The notes: generated by a model from the letters alone, not told the origin. A stretch of DNA of 64,000 nt from Hyphomicrobiales bacterium (GCA_900466575.1 UBMP01000004.1:245604-309603), one strand, 5' to 3'; shown: positions 20,150-30,119, numbered from the stretch's first letter. Program-made: numbers and translations.

Positions 20150-20914
20150 TCAGACGTCTTCGTCGTAGAGCGAGGGGTCGAACCGGGTCCAGCCGGCTGG
20201 CAGGAGGTGCTCCTGCGGCTGGAAGCGGACCTTGTAGGTCATCTTCTTCGAACCGCGCACCCAATAGCCGAGATAGACATGCGGCAGGCCGCGCTGTTTC
20301 GCGGTGCGGATATGATCGAGGATCATGTAGGTGCCGAAGGAGCGTTTCTCGAGTTCGGGATCGTAGAAGGAATAGACCATCGAGGTCCCGTCGGTCATGA
20401 CATCCGTCAGTGCAACCCCGAGAAGCTGTCCCTGCTTGCCGATTCCCGATCCCTCGACCCGCTCGCGATATTCGATGACGCGCGTGTTCACATGGGTATC
20501 CTCAACCATCATCGCATAGTCGAGAACCGTCATCTCCGACATGCCGCCCTGCTGGTGGCGATGGTCGAGATAGCGGCGGAAGAGGGCGAATTGTTCGGAG
20601 GAGGGCTCCGCCTCAAGCTCGGTCGCAATCACATCGTCATTGGTCGTGAGGACTCGCCGCATCGACTTCGTCGGCTCGAACTCGTTAACGAGGATGCGGA
20701 CCGAAACGCAGGCCTGGCAACGTTCGCAGGCGGGGCGATAGGCGATATTCTGCGAACGGCGGAAACCGCCCTGTGTCAGGAGATCGTTGATCTCTGGAGC
20801 CTTCGGACCGATCAGGTGCGTGAACACCTTGCGTTCCATATGCCCCGGCAGATAGGGGCATCTGGCAGGAGCCGTCAGATAGAATTGCGGAGATATCCCG
20901 ACTTGAGTATTCAT
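20150..20914 (-). CDS. bpt: Aspartate/glutamate leucyltransferase
   Basis: This enzyme transfers Leu from Leu-tRNA to proteins beginning with Asp or Glu, making them substrates for the ClpS/ClpAP N-degron pathway. The protein is 254 residues, the usual Bpt length. It shows the ATE1-type N-terminal cysteine pair in CERCQAC, and the conserved [10 protein letters not shown] and [15 protein letters not shown] blocks. It was formerly annotated as arginyltransferase, but bacterial members of this branch use leucine. The start at 20914 has a poor ribosome binding site. A second N-degron transferase, aat, lies 23 kb away. Confidence 0.93.
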   Translation of the reverse strand: MNTQVGISPQFYLTAPARCPYLPGHMERKVFTHLIGPKAPEINDLLTQGGFRRSQNIAYRPACERCQACVSVRILVNEFEPTKSMRRVLTTNDDVIATELEAEPSSEQFALFRRYLDHRHQQGGMSEMTVLDYAMMVEDTHVNTRVIEYRERVEGSGIGKQGQLLGVALTDVMTDGTSMVYSFYDPELEKRSFGTYMILDHIRTAKQRGLPHVYLGYWVRGSKKMTYKVRFQPQEHLLPAGWTRFDPSLYDEDV

Positions 20915-20988
20915 CCTGCCGTTTCGTCAAACCTTCCCGGACCGCGCCGACGCACAATCACAACAGCATGGCGCAAGATTGGAAAAGG

Positions 20989-22278
20989 TCAACCCTGCAG
21001 CTGGTAGACCTGCCGGCCCGATACCCAGGTTTCTACGATCCGTCCGGAGAAACGGGCGTTTTCGAAGGGCGTATTCTTCGAGCGGGAGAGCAAACCGTCC
21101 GTCGTCGCGATCCACGGCATATCGAGATCGGCAATCGCGATGTCGGCCGCACTGCCCGGCTTCAGCGAGCCGGCCGGCAGGCTGTAGATCGAGGCGGGTC
21201 GTGTCGACAGAGCATCCACAAGGCGGGAAAGTGTAATCCGTTCAGCGTGATAAAGCCTGAGCGCCGCCGCAAACAGCGTCTCCAGACCGACTGCGCCATC
21301 CGCGGCATCAGCGAAGGGAACGCGCTTCGTGTCCACATCCTGCGGATCGTGGGAGGAGACGATGACGTCGATATCCCCGGCAGCCAGCGCCTCGACCATG
21401 GCGACGCGATCGTCTTCCGTGCGCAGCGGCGGCGACAGCTTGAAGAAGGTCCGGTATTCGCCGATATCGTTCTCGTTGAGCGTCAGGTGGTTGATCGACA
21501 CGGCCGATGTCACCTTCACGCCGCGTTTGCGGGCAAGCCTGATCGCCTCGACAGATTCGGGTACCGAGATTTTCGCGGCGTGGTAGGTCGCGCCGGTGAG
21601 GCCTGCAATGCGCAGGTCGCGCTCCAGCGGAATGATCTCCGCCTCGCGCGGGCTGCCGGAAAGGCCGAGCCAGCTCGCAAACAGACCTTCATTCATCACG
21701 CCATTGACGCCGAGATAGGGGTCGCGGGGCTCCAGTGCGACGACCGCACCGAAATGCTTCGCATAGGTCATCGCGCGGCGCAGAACCTGGCTGTCCGGTA
21801 TGGCATGCTTGCCCTGTGTGAGCGCAACCGCGCCGGCCTTCTTGAGCAGGCCAAATTCCGTCATCTCCTCGCCGGCGAGGCCTTTCGTCAGGGCCGCTGC
21901 CGGATAGACATGGATCGAAGACTTGTCGCGCGCCGTCTTCTTCACGAATTCAACAAGCGCGATGTCGTCGATCACCGGATCGGTGTCCGGCATGGTGACG
22001 ATGGAGGTGATGCCGCCGGCCGCGGCCGCGCGGGCCGCCGACTTGATCGTTTCGCGATGCTCGCCGCCCGGTTCGCCGATGAAGACGCGCGTGTCGACCA
22101 GACCCGGCATGGCCAGCAAGCCGCCCATGTCGCGAACCTGAGCGCCGGCGGGCACAGACTTTGCAGCCGCTGCACCGATGGCGGCAATCTTGCCGTCTTC
22201 GATGACAATCGCGCCGGTCTCGTCCATATTCTGAGAAGGATCGACAATGCGGAGATTGGTGAGAACGGTCACGGTCAT
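20989..22278 (-). CDS. pyrC: Dihydroorotase-like protein, probably non-catalytic PyrC'
   Basis: This 429-residue amidohydrolase-fold protein overlaps the pyrB stop by 4 bp (ATGA). In active dihydroorotases an HxH metal pair follows PGLID. Here the segment reads [15 protein letters not shown], with Arg64 and Phe66 in place of both histidines. The later TDHAPH-type motif is replaced by SSHDPQ. It therefore very probably does not hydrolyse dihydroorotate. It matches the inactive homologue (PyrC'/PyrX) that supports PyrB assembly in pseudomonads. A true pyrC should exist elsewhere in the genome. Confidence 0.88.
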   Translation of the reverse strand: MTVTVLTNLRIVDPSQNMDETGAIVIEDGKIAAIGAAAAKSVPAGAQVRDMGGLLAMPGLVDTRVFIGEPGGEHRETIKSAARAAAAGGITSIVTMPDTDPVIDDIALVEFVKKTARDKSSIHVYPAAALTKGLAGEEMTEFGLLKKAGAVALTQGKHAIPDSQVLRRAMTYAKHFGAVVALEPRDPYLGVNGVMNEGLFASWLGLSGSPREAEIIPLERDLRIAGLTGATYHAAKISVPESVEAIRLARKRGVKVTSAVSINHLTLNENDIGEYRTFFKLSPPLRTEDDRVAMVEALAAGDIDVIVSSHDPQDVDTKRVPFADAADGAVGLETLFAAALRLYHAERITLSRLVDALSTRPASIYSLPAGSLKPGSAADIAIADLDMPWIATTDGLLSRSKNTPFENARFSGRIVETWVSGRQVYQLQG

Positions 22279-23216
22279 GTGCGCGGCCCCTGGTTCTGCG
22301 AGAGGAGAAGGGCTTCCATCACCGCCATGCGTACGGCGACCCCCATTTCCACCTGTTGTCCGATCACGCTCTGCGGCCCGTCCGCTATCTCGGAGGCGAT
22401 CTCAACCCCGCGGTTCATCGGCCCCGGATGCATCACAAGCGCGTCTTCCTTGGCCGCCTTGAGCTTTTCGGCGTCCAGCCCGTAGAAGCGGTAATATTCG
22501 CGCACCGACGGCACGAAGGAGCCGGACATGCGCTCGCGCTGGAGCCGCAGCATCATCACGACATCCGCATCCTTCAGCCCTTCCTCCATATCGTGGAAGA
22601 CTTCCACGCTCATGTCGGCAATGCCCGACGGCAAGAGCGTCGGCGGCGCGACGACGCGGACACGCGCGCCCATGGCGTTGAGAAGGATGATGTTGGAGCG
22701 CGCGACGCGCGAATGCAGCACATCGCCGCAGATCGCGACCGTAATCCCTGAGAGCCGGCCTTTGGCGCGGCGGATGGTCAGCGCGTCGAGCAGCGCCTGC
22801 GTCGGGTGCTCATGCTGCCCGTCGCCGGCATTGATCACTGCGCAGGAGACCTTTTGAGAGAGGAGGGCGGCGGCGCCTGCCGAGGAGTGGCGGATGACGA
22901 GCACATCGGGATGCATCGCATTCAGCGTCATCGCCGTATCGATCAGCGTCTCGCCCTTCTTCACGGAAGAGTTGGCGACGGACATGTTCATTACATCTGC
23001 GCCCAGCCGCTTGCCGGCCAGTTCGAACGAGGATTGCGTGCGGGTCGAGGCTTCGAAGAAGAGGTTGATCTGGGTGAGCCCGCGCAGCGTGGACGTCTTC
23101 TTTTCCCGCTGCCGGCTGATCTTGACGGCCTCGTCCGCCTTGTCGAGCAGATACTCGATATCCGGTGGCTGAAGACCCTTGATGCCGAGGAGATGGCGAT
23201 GCGGAAAGAAGTCCAT
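22275..23216 (-). CDS. pyrB: Aspartate carbamoyltransferase catalytic chain
   Basis: This enzyme condenses carbamoyl phosphate with aspartate, the committed step of pyrimidine synthesis. The protein has 313 residues. Carbamoyl-phosphate contacts are intact: STRT at 57-60 in [16 protein letters not shown] at 137-140, and the HPGPMNRG loop near the C-terminus. No pyrI regulatory chain is nearby. Instead it is translationally coupled to a dihydroorotase-like gene, the arrangement of the large dodecameric class A ATCases. That architecture is inferred from the gene pair. Confidence 0.97.
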   Translation of the reverse strand: MDFFPHRHLLGIKGLQPPDIEYLLDKADEAVKISRQREKKTSTLRGLTQINLFFEASTRTQSSFELAGKRLGADVMNMSVANSSVKKGETLIDTAMTLNAMHPDVLVIRHSSAGAAALLSQKVSCAVINAGDGQHEHPTQALLDALTIRRAKGRLSGITVAICGDVLHSRVARSNIILLNAMGARVRVVAPPTLLPSGIADMSVEVFHDMEEGLKDADVVMMLRLQRERMSGSFVPSVREYYRFYGLDAEKLKAAKEDALVMHPGPMNRGVEIASEIADGPQSVIGQQVEMGVAVRMAVMEALLLSQNQGPRT

Positions 23217-23352
23217 GGGGCCGCCTCTAATGCTGAGTTTTGGGGCTCTATAATGAGTGTGGCTTTACCCGGCAAGCGGCCTGTGAGAAGGATGGGGACA
23301 AGGGGCCTCTCATCCCCATGCTTTTTTGAACGAATCTGGATAGAACGCGGCC

Positions 23353-24999
23353 ATGACAGACAACAAAGAAGACGACATCTTCGCGAGCCTGAACCAGCCG
23401 CCGCTCTGGTCCGGCATCAATGCCTATCGCTCGGACCCGCTGCTGGTGGACCTGACCTCCGCCTTGCCGCGCTCGGTGCGCGATGAACTCGACAGTATCG
23501 GTCGTTACGCGACGCTCGCCGAAAGCCAGGAATTTGCCCGCATGGCCAATGAAGGCGCGCCGAAGCTGCGCACCCACGGCCCGCGCGGTGAACGCCTCGA
23601 CGTGGTGGATTTCCATCCGGCCTATCACGCGCTGATGCGCCGCTCCATGGCGAGCGGGTTGCACAGCTCGGTCTGGGACCAGACGCTGGAAGAAAAGGGC
23701 AAGGCCCATTCCGCCCGCGCCGTGCGCTTCTTCCTGACATCGCAGCTGGAAAGCGGTCATCTCTGCCCGCTGACGATGACGAATGCGTCGCTGGCCGCCA
23801 TTTCCGCCTCTCCGATCCTGCATCAGGAATGGGCGCCGCGCATTCTCTCGCGCAAATATGACAGCTCCAACCGTCCCGCCGGCCAGAAGACCGCCGTCAC
23901 GCTCGGCATGGGCATGACGGAAAAACAGGGCGGCACGGACGTTCGCGCTAACCGCTCGGCCGCTGAAAAGGTGTCCGACGGCATCTATCGCCTGACCGGC
24001 CACAAGTTCTTCATGTCCGCCCCGATGAGCGATGCCTTCATCATGCTCGCCAATACAGAAGAGGGCATGGGCTGCTTCCTCGTGCCCCGACTTCTGGAGG
24101 ACGGCACGGCCAACGGCCTGCGCTTCCAGCGTCTGAAGGACAAGATCGGCAACCGCTCGAATGCCTCGTCCGAAGTCGAGTTTTCCGGCACCTATGGCTA
24201 TCTGCTCGGCGACCCCGATGCCGGCATCCGCACCATTCTCGACATGGTGACGCTGACGCGGCTCGATTGCGCGGTCTCCTCCGCCGGCCTGATGCGCGCC
24301 AGCCTCGCCGAAGCCGTCCACCACACGCGCGGCCGCTACGCCTTCGGCAAGACGCTGATCGACCAGCCGCTCATGACCCGCGTTCTCGCCGACATGGCGC
24401 TGGATGTGGCCGCCGCCACCGGCCTCGTCTTCCGTCTCTCATCCTCCTTCGACAAGGCTGGTGAGAGCCCGGAAGAAGCAGCTTTTGCCCGCGTCATGAC
24501 CCCGGTCGTCAAATACTGGGTTTGCAAGATCGCTCCGTCGCTCATCTATGAGGCGATGGAATGTATCGGCGGCAGCGGCTACATCGAGGAGCGGCCCATT
24601 GCCCGCCACTACCGCGAGGCCCCGGTCAATGCGATCTGGGAAGGCTCCGGCAATGTCATGGCGCTGGACGTGCTTCGAGTGCTGCGCAAGGGCAAAGACC
24701 TGTTCGAAGCCGTCTTCGCGATGATTGCGCGCGACCTCGGCCCCTCGGGTGCCAAGACCGTCGACGTGCTCCGCGCAGCCGCATCGCTCTGCGAACGCGA
24801 CGAAAGTGCCGCCCGCCTTTTCGTCGAGCAGCTTGCCATGGCCGCCGCCGCCGCCGAGCTTCGCCGCATCGGGGCAGGCCGCATCGCTGACGCCTATGCC
24901 GAAAGCCGCCTCGCGACCGGCTGGCGCTATACCTACGGCATGCTCGACATGCGGTTTGATGCCCGGTTTATTGTGGAATTGCTTTATCCGGCGAACTGA
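23353..24999 (+). CDS. AidB-like acyl-CoA dehydrogenase family flavoprotein
   Basis: This 548-residue flavoprotein matches AidB in length and layout. The N-terminal segment ends in FHPAYHALM, followed by an acyl-CoA dehydrogenase fold with MTEKQGGTDVRAN, TGHKFFMSAPM and ECIGGSGYIEE. E. coli AidB binds DNA and is induced by alkylation, but many homologues may act as ordinary isovaleryl-CoA-type dehydrogenases. No ada or alkA gene is adjacent, so a DNA-repair role is not supported by context. It is divergent from pyrB across about 135 bp. Confidence 0.85.
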   Translation: MTDNKEDDIFASLNQPPLWSGINAYRSDPLLVDLTSALPRSVRDELDSIGRYATLAESQEFARMANEGAPKLRTHGPRGERLDVVDFHPAYHALMRRSMASGLHSSVWDQTLEEKGKAHSARAVRFFLTSQLESGHLCPLTMTNASLAAISASPILHQEWAPRILSRKYDSSNRPAGQKTAVTLGMGMTEKQGGTDVRANRSAAEKVSDGIYRLTGHKFFMSAPMSDAFIMLANTEEGMGCFLVPRLLEDGTANGLRFQRLKDKIGNRSNASSEVEFSGTYGYLLGDPDAGIRTILDMVTLTRLDCAVSSAGLMRASLAEAVHHTRGRYAFGKTLIDQPLMTRVLADMALDVAAATGLVFRLSSSFDKAGESPEEAAFARVMTPVVKYWVCKIAPSLIYEAMECIGGSGYIEERPIARHYREAPVNAIWEGSGNVMALDVLRVLRKGKDLFEAVFAMIARDLGPSGAKTVDVLRAAASLCERDESAARLFVEQLAMAAAAAELRRIGAGRIADAYAESRLATGWRYTYGMLDMRFDARFIVELLYPAN

Positions 25000-25014
25000 G
25001 CTGCGGGCCTCCCG

Positions 25015-25638
25015 TTAGGTCGGAATGCGCTTTGCGACATCTCGGTCTCGCGCATCCTCACTTGCGCTTAGTCCCTTGGCAACGCCTGCGCGATCCTGGG
25101 CATTGCGATTCTGGCTCATCTTGCGCTTGCCCTGAAGCGAGGTGATGGGCATGCGCACGCCGACAATGGCGCGCAGTTGCATGTCGATGAAGTCGGCCGG
25201 TGCATCGTCCACCTGCCACGTCATGCCCCGTTTGCCCTCGTGCAGGCCGGTCAGCCGTGACACAAGATCGAGCAGACGTGCCTTGTCATCGAAGAACTCA
25301 ACCTGTCCACGTGCTTCGATTATTTCATAATTCCATGTTGGAACGACCTTGCCATGCTCCGCCTTGGAGGCGTACCAGCCGGGCGAGATATAGGCATCCG
25401 GTCCGCTGAACAGCGCAAGGGCATCGCCCACGACCGGCGCGCGCCAATGGGGATTGGCTCGGGCGAGGTGTCCATAGAGCGTGCCGAACTCACCTTCCTC
25501 GGCATCGAAAAGCATGGGCAGAGGCGTCACCACCGGGCCCTCCGGGCAAGCGGTGATGAAGGTCGCAAGCCCGGTGGCGCGGATCATGTCATTAAGTTCG
25601 GCCCGGTCTGAGAGCGAAAAGGCGGACGGTATGTACAT
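25015..25638 (-). CDS. FMN-binding PaiB-family protein
   Basis: This is a 207-residue split-barrel flavin-binding protein. It begins MYIPSAFSLSD and contains NPHWRAP and SPGWYASKAEHGKVVPTWNYE, blocks typical of PaiB-like proteins. PaiB is a transcriptional regulator of sporulation and protease genes in Bacillus. In proteobacteria the role is largely unknown, and a flavin oxidoreductase or regulatory function is possible. The ATG at 25638 was chosen because it starts the conserved fold, while the open frame extends 20 codons further without support. The C-terminus from about residue 175 is charged and probably disordered. Confidence 0.82.
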   Translation of the reverse strand: MYIPSAFSLSDRAELNDMIRATGLATFITACPEGPVVTPLPMLFDAEEGEFGTLYGHLARANPHWRAPVVGDALALFSGPDAYISPGWYASKAEHGKVVPTWNYEIIEARGQVEFFDDKARLLDLVSRLTGLHEGKRGMTWQVDDAPADFIDMQLRAIVGVRMPITSLQGKRKMSQNRNAQDRAGVAKGLSASEDARDRDVAKRIPT

Positions 25639-25839
25639 GGCGGTCTTCACATTGTTGTCAGTCACACGGAGCCTTGCAAAGCTGCGGCATGAAAACAAGC
25701 GTACCCGCCGATGACCGCATCAAACTTTATGATAGCCGCTTTGCCCCACATTCCTGTGCATACCCTTGCGCCTCCATTGCGGGCGGCGATCCATCGGCCT
25801 AATCACCATCGGGTGACTTTGCCGGAAAACTGATTGCCC

Positions 25840-26496
25840 ATGACTGCGACTGCTGCCGAACTCCTTGAAACGCCTGCCGTGCCCGAAAAGGAACTGCCGG
25901 TGCGCGACCGCGCGCAGACCCAAGGTCGCATCTTCCAGGCGGGCAGGGCGCTGCTCGCCGAGGGTGGGTTTCAGGCCTTCGGGGTCAACGCGGTGGCCCG
26001 CAAGGCGGGCTGCGACAAGCAGCTGATCTACCGCTATTTCGGCGGCCTCGACGGGCTGTTAGACGCCATCGGGGAAGATCTCGCAGGCTGGGTGACGCAG
26101 CATGTTCCCGAGGATCAGGGCGGGCGCTTTCTGCTGACCTATGGCGATCTGATGGAGCGGCTGGTCGAACTCTATGCCGACGCGTTGCGTGCCGATCCGC
26201 TGATGCGGCGTATTCTCGTCTGGGAGCTTTCGGAAAGCTCGCCGCATATCGCGCGCATGGCGGATGCCCGCGCCAAAGGCATTGCGCAATGGATCGAGCG
26301 CATGCGTGGCTCGCTGACGCCGCCGAAGGGGGCCGATACGGTCGCGCTCAATGCTGTGGTCATTGCGGCCGTTCAGCAGCTCGTTCTGGCGGCGGAAACC
26401 TCTGGCAGTTTTGTCGGACTTCCTCTGAAGTCGCAGAAGGATTGGGCGAGGGCCGTGGCCGCCGTCGCTCGCATGGCCCGCGCCGCCTACGCTTGA
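25840..26496 (+). CDS. TetR/AcrR family transcriptional regulator
   Basis: This is a 218-residue repressor. The N-terminal helix-turn-helix covers about residues 28-75, with VNAVARKAGCDKQLIYRYFGGLDGLLDAIG the recognisable core. A ligand-binding domain of unknown specificity follows. The open frame can start at a TTG at 25834, but the ATG at 25840 is the simpler choice. It is divergent from the PaiB-like gene and could control it or itself. No clear palindromic operator was seen in the spacer. Confidence 0.85.
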   Translation: MTATAAELLETPAVPEKELPVRDRAQTQGRIFQAGRALLAEGGFQAFGVNAVARKAGCDKQLIYRYFGGLDGLLDAIGEDLAGWVTQHVPEDQGGRFLLTYGDLMERLVELYADALRADPLMRRILVWELSESSPHIARMADARAKGIAQWIERMRGSLTPPKGADTVALNAVVIAAVQQLVLAAETSGSFVGLPLKSQKDWARAVAAVARMARAAYA

Positions 26497-26593
26497 GACA
26501 GGCGGAAACAGCGCTCCCGTTGTTTGCGTCTGTGCTGGTCCCAACTCCAGGATTTCCACACGTCATCCACAGCCCGTCGCTGCGTCGTTAACC

Positions 26594-26653
26594 TTAACAA
26601 ATGGTTTACGTTGCGCCCGTGCGCGTTAACTGGAATGGTTACGCAATGGTTAA
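26594..26653 (+). promoter_or_regulatory. Candidate CtrA-type sites upstream of a small membrane operon
   Basis: Two near matches to the CtrA consensus TTAA-N7-TTAA occur at 26594-26608 (TTAA-N7-TTTA) and 26639-26653 (TTAC-N7-TTAA). Each has one mismatch, and both spacers end in AATGG. They lie 85-145 bp before a small membrane gene. The function is inferred from the consensus only. Confidence 0.35.
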
Positions 26654-26737
26654 TTTCAGCCGGGCTCGGGGCATGATGCCGCGAGGGCTGTTGCGTAAAC
26701 CCGCCCTGTCTTGTGGGGCAGGCGGGCAGGGTGTGTG

Positions 26738-26962
26738 ATGCGTATGGACACCGGGCGGAACAGGATGGTGGCGACGGCTTGCCTTGCGGCATTCTTTGCC
26801 GTGTTGGCCGTGAGCCTCGTGGTGCCATTTGTGATGGTGGCGGCCATGGCCCTGGTTGATCGGATGCTGATGCATCTTTGGTATGGCGTGATTCCGGACG
26901 TTCTGCCGAAACTCATGGCCCGCTGGTTGCCGCCGGTGTCGCCCGAGGAGACGGCTCTATGA
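26738..26962 (+). CDS. Small membrane protein, unknown function
   Basis: This is a 74-residue protein with a strong hydrophobic stretch from about residue 11 to 38 and an amphipathic tail rich in Leu and Pro. I chose the ATG at 26738, which has an AGGG six bases upstream. Its stop overlaps the ATG of the next gene (ATGA), indicating translational coupling. I do not recognise a named family. The pair with the following membrane protein suggests they act together at the inner membrane, an inference from coupling only. Confidence 0.6.
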   Translation: MRMDTGRNRMVATACLAAFFAVLAVSLVVPFVMVAAMALVDRMLMHLWYGVIPDVLPKLMARWLPPVSPEETAL

Positions 26963-27405
26963 AGTGGTTCCTCGTCTTCTGGCTGGGGCCAATCATCTTT
27001 CTCGGCGGCTGGTATGGCCTGTCCTACTACGACATGAATTTCGGCTTCTTCATGCTGACGCGGCAGGCGCATGAACTCGTGCTGAAGATGTATGGCGAAA
27101 CACTGGGGATCGATCCGCAATCGGTCGCACCGCTCGTCGCCAAAGCCATCGGCACGGACAGCCTCTTCGTCATCGCCATCCTTCTCTTCCGACGTCGCAA
27201 GAAGATCGTCGCGTGGTGGCAGGGGCGCCGAGCTCAGTCTTCGCCGGAGGACGCCCTGCGCAGCGACGACAATCTGTCCAATGCGCCCTGGAGGATGAAG
27301 GATGCGGCAGCGGAATCGATCCGCTCGGCCCGCTTGGCTCTCGATACGTCCATTTCCAAAAGCGCCCGCTCCGCCGCGACTGTCGAAAGCCGCTCGTCCC
27401 AGTAA
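26959..27405 (+). CDS. DUF6105-like membrane protein
   Basis: This is a 148-residue protein starting [20 protein letters not shown], with one membrane helix at the N-terminus and another near residues 60-75 ([10 protein letters not shown]) followed by a basic RRRKK stretch. GAGGAG lies eight bases before the ATG, which overlaps the previous stop. I recall a rhizobial family, DUF6105, with this N-terminus, but am not certain. The last 172 bp overlap the convergent ruvX gene, so the C-terminal Ser/Ala/Arg-rich tail may reflect a lost stop codon rather than a functional domain. Confidence 0.65.
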   Translation: MKWFLVFWLGPIIFLGGWYGLSYYDMNFGFFMLTRQAHELVLKMYGETLGIDPQSVAPLVAKAIGTDSLFVIAILLFRRRKKIVAWWQGRRAQSSPEDALRSDDNLSNAPWRMKDAAAESIRSARLALDTSISKSARSAATVESRSSQ

Positions 27406-27722
27406 ATGAACGGGAGCGCGGTTTTCGCCTCCATGTTGCGCACGAACGCCCGCGTTGCCTGCACGCGCGGCCCGGCGCTGCCATCCATGTTCATCGGCAG
27501 GCCGATGACAAAGGCGGCGACCTTTTCCTTGGCTGCGAAAGCCAGCAGCGCCTCCGCATCCGGCCCGAACTTCACGCGCTTGATCACGGGACGGGGCGTG
27601 GCGAAGCGCAGGCCGATGTCTGAAAGCGAGAGCCCGATCGTCTTCGTGCCGAGATCAAGCCCGGCAATCGGCTGATTGGCGGGCAAATTCCCTGCAAACT
27701 CTTCAAGCGTGATGATGGTCAT
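27234..27722 (-). CDS. ruvX: RuvX/YqgF-family pre-16S rRNA nuclease
   Basis: This is a 162-residue RNase H-fold protein implicated in maturing 16S rRNA ends, and earlier described as a Holliday junction resolvase. Key features are [14 protein letters not shown] near the N-terminus, [15 protein letters not shown] in the middle and [13 protein letters not shown] with [10 protein letters not shown] near the end. I chose the ATG at 27722, since the upstream extension to 27800 is not conserved in type. Its 3' end overlaps the convergent membrane-protein gene by 172 bp. Confidence 0.92.
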   Translation of the reverse strand: MTIITLEEFAGNLPANQPIAGLDLGTKTIGLSLSDIGLRFATPRPVIKRVKFGPDAEALLAFAAKEKVAAFVIGLPMNMDGSAGPRVQATRAFVRNMEAKTALPFIYWDERLSTVAAERALLEMDVSRAKRAERIDSAAASFILQGALDRLSSLRRASSGED

Positions 27723-27847
27723 GCGATATGGCGGCTCCTGGCACAAACTCGACTCTCCATAACAGAGGAAACCATTCTTGCCAAAACCAGCCTGTCGCAT
27801 CGAGACAACTTGGCCTATAAGGCGCCCAACACCCTCCGGAACCCGTT

Positions 27848-28780
27848 ATGCTCGCCATCTTCTCCATTACGCTGCCGATTTTTGTCCTGATCGGCACCGG
27901 CGTCATTGCCGGTCGCTTCCTGAGGCTCGAGCGCAAGGACCTGCGCGGGCTTTCGAACTTCGTCTGGTATTTTGCGCTGCCGGCACTCATCCTGCGCGCG
28001 TTCGTGCTGCATCCCATCAGTGACTTTCTGCATCTGAACTATCTCTTGCTCTATGTGACTGCCTCGCTCCTGACCTTCGGGATCGGCTTGTCGGTGGCAC
28101 GTTTCTCGCGCGGTAAATCGCTGACCGAAAGCGCGTTGATGGCGCTTGGCTCATCCAGCAGCAATAGCGGTTTCGTCGGCTTTCCGGTCGCCTCGCTTGT
28201 TGTCGGCCCCATGGCCCCGATCGGTCTTGCGCTCAACATGATCGTGGAAAATCTTGTCATTCTGCCGATCGGCATGGTTCTCGGTGCCGACGGGCAGCGG
28301 GGAGGGGCAGGCGCGCGCGCCGCCCTACGCGGATCCGCCATCTCCCTCGTCCGCAATCCGTTGATCATATCACTTTTCATCGGGGCGGCGATTTCGGCGT
28401 CGGGGATCGATTTCAAGGACATGGCATTGTTCCACGCCGTCGACATGATGGCCAATGCCTCTGGCGCAGTTGCGCTGTTCATCGTCGGCGCCACGCTTCT
28501 GTCGACAAAGGTCGATGGCCGGCTTGTTGTGGATGCCGGGTACATCTCCGTCGGCAAGCTCGTCTTGCATCCGTTGAGCGTTCTTGCCGTTTCCTTCCTG
28601 ATGCCCGGGCTGGAGCCGGAAATGCGCAGGATGGCCATTGTCTTCGCCGCATCACCCATGTTTACAACCTATCCGATCATCGGACAGCGTTTCGGTCTCG
28701 AGGAAATGAGTGCCGCGGCGCTTCTGCTGGCGACCACGGCCAGCTTTTTCACCATCTCGATCATGCTGGCGCTTGTCTGA
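27848..28780 (+). CDS. AEC family transporter (auxin efflux carrier-like)
   Basis: This is a 310-residue polytopic membrane protein with about ten hydrophobic segments in two repeated halves, typical of the AEC family. The central signature around GSSSSNSGFVGFPVASLVVG is present. Bacterial members move malonate, malate or similar organic anions, and the 'auxin' label is historical. The neighbours, a glyoxalase-fold gene and ruvX, give no substrate clue. It ends four bases from the convergent glyoxalase-family gene. Confidence 0.88.
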   Translation: MLAIFSITLPIFVLIGTGVIAGRFLRLERKDLRGLSNFVWYFALPALILRAFVLHPISDFLHLNYLLLYVTASLLTFGIGLSVARFSRGKSLTESALMALGSSSSNSGFVGFPVASLVVGPMAPIGLALNMIVENLVILPIGMVLGADGQRGGAGARAALRGSAISLVRNPLIISLFIGAAISASGIDFKDMALFHAVDMMANASGAVALFIVGATLLSTKVDGRLVVDAGYISVGKLVLHPLSVLAVSFLMPGLEPEMRRMAIVFAASPMFTTYPIIGQRFGLEEMSAAALLLATTASFFTISIMLALV

Positions 28781-28783
28781 TCC

Positions 28784-29209
28784 TCACCAATGCGCGACGC
28801 GGTCGCCGCCGGTGAACTGCGCGCTTTTCGGCGTATATTCGAACAGTTCGATGCGCACGCCGTTCGGATCGGTAATCCAGCTCTGCCAGGTCTCGTCGCA
28901 GCCGTTCGACTTTGCGCTGGCTTCGACGCCGCAATCGCGGATATGGGCGATCGCCTCATCCATGTTCACGACTTCAAAGCAGATATGATTGATCTGGTTG
29001 CGCTTCGAATATTCTGCCTCCGCATTCTCGAACACCTCGATATGCGTATCGCCGCCGGCGTCCAGATAGTAGCCGAACACCCGTCCGTCGCGTGTGAAGT
29101 TGAACACTTTCTCGAAGCCGAGCACCTGCCCATACCAGTCTGCGGTCGCATCGATATCACTCGAAAAAATGCAGACATGGGCGATCTTGCGGATGATTTT
29201 CTTTTTCAT
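28784..29209 (-). CDS. VOC-superfamily (glyoxalase-like) protein
   Basis: This is a 141-residue protein with two beta-alpha-beta-beta-beta units. Candidate metal ligands include His12 in IAHVCIF, His56 in THIEVFE, His75 in NHICFE and the Glu in VRIELFEY. The start at 29209 has GGAGGAG nine bases upstream. The open frame continues far beyond it only as antisense of the next gene. It could be a lactoylglutathione lyase or another VOC enzyme such as a dioxygenase or epimerase, and sequence alone does not decide. Confidence 0.85.
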   Translation of the reverse strand: MKKKIIRKIAHVCIFSSDIDATADWYGQVLGFEKVFNFTRDGRVFGYYLDAGGDTHIEVFENAEAEYSKRNQINHICFEVVNMDEAIAHIRDCGVEASAKSNGCDETWQSWITDPNGVRIELFEYTPKSAQFTGGDRVAHW

Positions 29210-29383
29210 GAATCTGAACTCCTCCAACTCCCTGATCCGAGTATAGGCCAAACCGCGTAACGCGAAAGTGTGACACAAAGGCTTGATCCTCTCGCTCCAG
29301 CCCCTAATCTGCACCCGCCCATGGGCACGTCCGCGTTCCATGACGACGGCCCATCCTCTGCAAGAACTGAAGGGAGACCTCCC

Positions 29384-30088
29384 ATGAAAATTACCTGGCT
29401 CGGCCATTCGGCCTTTCGTCTCGACACGGCCAAGGCGAAGATCCTCATCGACCCCTTTTTCACCGGCAATCCGGGCTTTCAGGGCCTTGACGCCAAGGAG
29501 GCCGCCAAGGATATCACCCACATCCTGCTGACCCACGGCCATGGCGACCATGTCGGCGATACACTCCAGATCGCCGCCGAGACCGGCGCGACGGTCGTTG
29601 GAAACTTCGACCTCTGCATGTGGCTGGCGCACAAGGGTCTGAAGAATTTCTCGCCGGGCAATACCGGCGGCACGATCGGCATGGAAGGCTTCACAGTCAC
29701 CTTCACGAATGCGCTGCACTCGTCCGCGTCGATCACCGAAGACGGCATCTCGCATTCGCTCGGCAATCCCAACGGCCTCGTCCTGCATTTCGATGACGAG
29801 CCGACGCTGTTCCACTTGGGCGATACTGATATCTTCTCGGACATGGGGCTGATCAACGAGTTGCACCAGCCCGATATCGGGATCATGCCGATCGGTGATC
29901 GCTTCACCATGGGCGGCGCAGTCGCGGCCTTGGCCGCACAGCGCTTCTTCAACTTCAAGACCGCGATCCCCTGCCACTACGGCTCGTTTCCGATCATCGA
30001 CCAGACGGCGGACAAGTTCATCGCCGGTCTCGACGGCACGAAGACGAAGGTGGAAGCGCCGAAGCCCGGCGGCAGCGTCGAAGTCTGA
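29384..30088 (+). CDS. UPF0173 metal-dependent hydrolase
   Basis: This is a 234-residue metallo-beta-lactamase-fold hydrolase of the UPF0173 family. It has the metal-binding [10 protein letters not shown] motif, then GDTDIFSDM and IPCHYGSFP later in the chain. The ATG at 29384 follows a GGGAG ribosome binding site and starts the conserved [13 protein letters not shown]. The longer open frame from 29270 is not supported. The substrate is unknown. It is divergent from the VOC gene across about 175 bp. Confidence 0.92.
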   Translation: MKITWLGHSAFRLDTAKAKILIDPFFTGNPGFQGLDAKEAAKDITHILLTHGHGDHVGDTLQIAAETGATVVGNFDLCMWLAHKGLKNFSPGNTGGTIGMEGFTVTFTNALHSSASITEDGISHSLGNPNGLVLHFDDEPTLFHLGDTDIFSDMGLINELHQPDIGIMPIGDRFTMGGAVAALAAQRFFNFKTAIPCHYGSFPIIDQTADKFIAGLDGTKTKVEAPKPGGSVEV

Positions 30089-30119
30089 CCGGCTGCGCCG
30101 ACACAAAATTGGACCGGAT

